6,678 bases of DNA from Prevotellaceae bacterium. Its GTDB lineage: Bacteria; Bacteroidota; Bacteroidia; Bacteroidales; UBA932. This document shows positions 4,295 to 6,678 of the stretch, piece by piece. The notes under the pieces are model-generated. The model ran no database searches and had not been told where the DNA came from. It worked only from the letters and a program-made list of their open reading frames with translations. How positions within the stretch are numbered: position 1 is the first letter of the stretch; each line of letters starts with the position of its first letter. Location: positions 1 through 6,678 of the forward strand of contig JAIRZR010000392.1 of assembly GCA_031267155.1 (NCBI GenBank), written 5' to 3'. The position numbers and the translations under genes are program-made.

Positions 4295-4951
4295 CTATTT
4301 TTTTATATTTCTAATTTCATTAATTTTGCCCGCAAAGTAAATACTTTTTTCCGGATTTAGCAAAATTAATTTCTCATAACACTCCAGCGACTTTTCGTAA
4401 AGCCCTTGTGACAGGTATATTTCTGCCAGGGTTTCACTTGCTATATCGTTGTTTTCCGGAATGTTATCGCAATCATAATTTTGCGTTACGGTCTCTTTAC
4501 CGGGAATAATTTTTGGAGATTCTTTTATGAAATTAATTATTAAATCATCCTCCGGACCGGAACTGTTATTCGGAAATTCATCAAAAAAGCCACTTGAAAA
4601 ATCTTCGGTAGAAAAATATTCGTTGCGAAATGAGAGTAAAACATCCTTCCTGTCTGAAACGGAATTTTTACCCGCATCTCCATTATCGGTTTTCGGCTCC
4701 GCTTTTGACGCCTTCACTGTTTCCCTTTCGAGAAACCTGTACAGCAGCCTTCTGCTGGGACTGTAAATAGCCGTCAATTTACATGCTTCCGGATAATCGG
4801 GCATGTTTTCGTTTCTGTATCCCTTCAGCAGCAAAACACGGGCAAGAGTAAACCATGGATTTTCGACTGCAAGCGTTTCCAGATCCCGGATTTCGCTGTT
4901 CCCGAGAGGAATGTCGAGATTCAAATATTTGTCTAACAAGTTAAAGTCCAT
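4295..4951 (-). CDS. TPR-containing protein of the lptE-secG operon
   Basis: The 218-residue protein has a helical N-terminal part (1-75, with LETLAVENPWFTLARVLLLK), a low-complexity acidic and Ser/Asn-rich middle (about 80-168) and one clear tetratricopeptide unit near the end (171-204: SETLAEIYLSQGLYEKSLEC, then YEKLILLNPEKS). The motif FIKESPKIIP (141-150) precedes the TPR, as I recall in Bacteroidota relatives at this locus. No signal peptide or membrane helix is seen, so it is probably cytoplasmic. TPRs bind other proteins; the partner is unknown, though the place between lptE and secG suggests envelope assembly or export. It starts with ATG 8 nt after the lptE stop. Confidence 0.8.
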   Translation of the reverse strand: MDFNLLDKYLNLDIPLGNSEIRDLETLAVENPWFTLARVLLLKGYRNENMPDYPEACKLTAIYSPSRRLLYRFLERETVKASKAEPKTDNGDAGKNSVSDRKDVLLSFRNEYFSTEDFSSGFFDEFPNNSSGPEDDLIINFIKESPKIIPGKETVTQNYDCDNIPENNDIASETLAEIYLSQGLYEKSLECYEKLILLNPEKSIYFAGKINEIRNIKK

Positions 4952-4959
4952 CTTGATTA

Positions 4960-5460
4960 TTACCAGTTTCCTACGGATGCATTGAAAATATTTTCGACCA
5001 GGTTTTTTGTAATTTCTTCAACCAGCTGCGCCTGATACTGCTCTATCGAAGCTTCGCCCGGAAAATCGCTGTATGCGGAAAAGTCCTTATCGAAATTTTG
5101 AGTTTCATCGATCTGGTTGACATATTTCACTTTAACTTTTATGGTTAATCTGTTAAGAGAAGCCACCTCGTCGCCTGTGATTGCTGTGGGGGTTATGGAA
5201 TAATCCCTGATTTCTCCGCTGAATTGCAGGTGCCCGTCGGTATCGACCTGCGTCAAACGCGTCTGACGTGTAAACATATCCTTCAAAGCCTCGGTAAACG
5301 TGTTGCTCAGAGTAGGATTGACCAGCAGAGCCATGTTGGGAAAATATTCGATGCATACCGTCTTGACGTCAGGCGACAAATAACTCTGGTTGAACGAATA
5401 TATCCCGCAGGAGCCAAAAAGGGGCAAAAGCAGCAGTATAAAATATTTCAGTCTATTCAT
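4960..5460 (-). CDS. lptE: LptE-like LPS-assembly lipoprotein
   Basis: LptE is the outer-membrane lipoprotein that plugs the LptD barrel and helps place LPS in the outer leaflet. The 166-residue product starts MNRLKYFILLLLPLFGSC: two basic residues, a hydrophobic core and a lipobox with Cys18 as the lipidation site. The mature part begins GIYSFNQSYLSPDVKTVCIE, followed by FTEALKDMFTRQTRL and a beta-rich middle (FSGEIRDYSITP, then LTIKVKVKYVNQ), and ends in a helix (QYQAQLVEEITKNLVENIF). This matches LptE/LPS-assembly family proteins of Bacteroidota. A TTG two codons upstream (5466) would also be in frame, but the ATG at 5460 gives the best signal peptide. That ATG overlaps the end of the regulator gene by 8 nt (ATGAATAG), suggesting translational coupling. 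LptD is not in the window. Confidence 0.9.
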   Translation of the reverse strand: MNRLKYFILLLLPLFGSCGIYSFNQSYLSPDVKTVCIEYFPNMALLVNPTLSNTFTEALKDMFTRQTRLTQVDTDGHLQFSGEIRDYSITPTAITGDEVASLNRLTIKVKVKYVNQIDETQNFDKDFSAYSDFPGEASIEQYQAQLVEEITKNLVENIFNASVGNW

Positions 5461-6643
5461 TTTCAAATTCTTCTATATCATATTCCTTAATTTTCCTGTA
5501 CAGTGTACGTTCCGAAATGCCGAGCGCTTCGGCGGCAGGCTTCCTTCGATTGTTGAACTGTTTCAGAACTTTTCTTATGGATTCCTTTTCCTGCGACTGG
5601 AGATCCTGGACTTTGTCGGCGCCATGAAGATTTTCGCGGGGCAGGGGCGCCTCCTCCTCATTGTAAATCAATGGAGGTTCTTCGTTTATGAACTTGTTGT
5701 ATTCCCGAACAGAAGATTCTCCTTTCGACAGTTTGTACATCCACTTTTTCAACTCGTTGACGTCATTGCGCATGTCGAAAAGTATCTTGTACAGCAATTC
5801 TCTTTCGGATGCAAAATTTTTGATGTCTTCCCTGTTCTGGTACAAAACGGGCAAATTGTTAATGACGGGAAGATATTTGCTCAATATCTCTTTCGAAACA
5901 TCTCTTTCGTGTTCAATAACAGATATTTGTTCCGTCACATTTTTCAACTGCCTCACATTTCCGGGCCATGGATAATCTTCAAGTTCCAGGCGCGCTTCGC
6001 TGTCAAGCGTAATGGAGGGCATGCGGTATTTCTCAGCAAAATCGGAAGCGAATTTTCTGAACAGCAGATATATGTCATCTTTCCTGTCTCTCAGCGGAGT
6101 AACGGTTATCGGAACGGTGTTGAGCCTGTAGTACAGGTCTTCGCGAAAACGTCCGTTCCTTATGGCTTCCTGAAGGTTTACATTTGTCGCCGCAATTATG
6201 CGCACATTTGTTTTCTGTACTTTCGAGGAACCCACTTTGATAAATTCGCCCGTTTCCAGAACCCTCAACAGTCGAACCTGCGTGGACAGTGGCAATTCGG
6301 CGACTTCGTCCAGGAATATTGTTCCTCCGTCGGCGACTTCGAAATAGCCCTTTCGCGTATCTACCGCTCCTGTGAAAGAGCCTTTTTCATGTCCAAACAA
6401 TTCCGAATCAATAGTGCCTTCGGGTATCGCGCCACAGTTTACGGCAATGTACTGCCCATGTTTGCGCGAACTGAATTTGTGTATTATTTTCGGAAAAACT
6501 TCTTTTCCGGTACCGCTTTCGCCCGTTATCAGCACGGATAAATCGGTTGGCGCAACCTGACATGCAATATCTATCCCCCGGTTAAGACTTGGAGACGAAC
6601 CGATTACATCGAACTGTTGCTTTATATTCTGTAAATCTATCAT
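5453..6643 (-). CDS. Sigma-54-dependent transcriptional activator (Fis-type HTH)
   Basis: This enhancer-binding protein uses ATP to open promoters held by RpoN (sigma-54) polymerase. Its 396 residues hold an AAA+ domain and a C-terminal DNA-binding domain. Seen: Walker A GESGTGKE (41-48), sigma-54 loop GSFTGA (88-93), Walker B GGTIFLDE (106-113), sensor I AATN (151-154), GRFREDLYYRL with the arginine fingers (164-174), and sensor II WPGNVRQL (226-233). An acidic helical linker (about 260-345) leads to a Fis-type helix-turn-helix (EKESIRKVLKQFNNR, AAEALGISERTLYRKIKEY). There is almost no N-terminal sensor domain, about 20 residues. The loop has Ser where GAFTGA is usual; Phe90 and Thr91, which touch sigma-54, are kept. 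The ATG at 6643 is chosen over the GTG one codon earlier. First gene of the operon; its targets are unknown. Confidence 0.93.
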   Translation of the reverse strand: MIDLQNIKQQFDVIGSSPSLNRGIDIACQVAPTDLSVLITGESGTGKEVFPKIIHKFSSRKHGQYIAVNCGAIPEGTIDSELFGHEKGSFTGAVDTRKGYFEVADGGTIFLDEVAELPLSTQVRLLRVLETGEFIKVGSSKVQKTNVRIIAATNVNLQEAIRNGRFREDLYYRLNTVPITVTPLRDRKDDIYLLFRKFASDFAEKYRMPSITLDSEARLELEDYPWPGNVRQLKNVTEQISVIEHERDVSKEILSKYLPVINNLPVLYQNREDIKNFASERELLYKILFDMRNDVNELKKWMYKLSKGESSVREYNKFINEEPPLIYNEEEAPLPRENLHGADKVQDLQSQEKESIRKVLKQFNNRRKPAAEALGISERTLYRKIKEYDIEEFENE

Positions 6644-6667
6644 CACTTTTCATGTAAAACACGGGGA

Positions 6668-6675
6668 CAAATATA
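6668..6675 (-). promoter_or_regulatory. -7 box of the envelope operon
   Basis: On the minus strand TATATTTG matches TAnnTTTG exactly, 24 nt before the ATG at 6643. The leader would be about 20 nt. The -33 element lies beyond the window. No sigma-54 site (GG-N10-GC) is visible in the short stretch present. Confidence 0.5.
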
Positions 6676-6678
6676 CGA

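Noticed and set aside
5390..6541. Plus-strand open frame of 383 codons antisense to the sigma-54 activator
   Set aside because: It is a shadow of the activator, whose Walker, GAFTGA-type and HTH motifs are all clear. The antisense protein shows no family motif.

Overview
The window looks like chromosomal DNA from a member of the Bacteroidota, probably Bacteroidales. Three things point there: the compact minus-strand block of a sigma-54 activator, LptE, a TPR protein and SecG, which I recall as a conserved gene order in Bacteroides-like genomes; several matches to the Bacteroidota promoter (-33 TTG, -7 TAnnTTTG); and start codons with no clear Shine-Dalgarno sequence. No database search was possible, so taxonomy and family names rest on recognised motifs.

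Layout. Positions 1-38 hold a REP-like palindrome. A small membrane protein with a DUF4190-like domain follows on the minus strand (96-539); it has a probable frameshift in its leader and two arginines in its membrane helices, so it may be decaying. From about 570 to 2345 there is no convincing protein gene. That 1.8 kb holds a palindrome-rich island (about 747-1544) with a 60-bp-arm inverted repeat and a possible MITE-like element, a six-unit 21-bp tandem array (1659-1784), a candidate small RNA on the minus strand with its own promoter and terminator (about 1863-1968), and a 150-bp run of T/A tracts phased with the helix (2134-2284) just upstream of a good promoter.

That promoter drives a sugar phosphate isomerase/epimerase-type TIM-barrel protein (2346-3338, plus strand), which ends at a rho-independent terminator (3361-3394). 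Between it and the converging minus-strand operon lies a REP-like sequence sharing at least 21 bp with the one at position 1, fused to broken pieces of a REP-associated tyrosine transposase (RAYT). The pieces are in the wrong order: the tyrosine-bearing C-terminal part comes before the HUH-bearing part.

From 3851 to 6678 the minus strand carries a four-gene operon, read right to left: sigma-54-dependent activator, lptE, TPR protein, secG. Junctions are an 8-nt overlap and gaps of 8 and 7 nt. A TAnnTTTG box sits just before the first gene and a strong terminator follows secG. The genes link a transcription activator to LPS assembly at the outer membrane (LptE) and protein export through the inner membrane (SecG), so the operon is about building the cell envelope.
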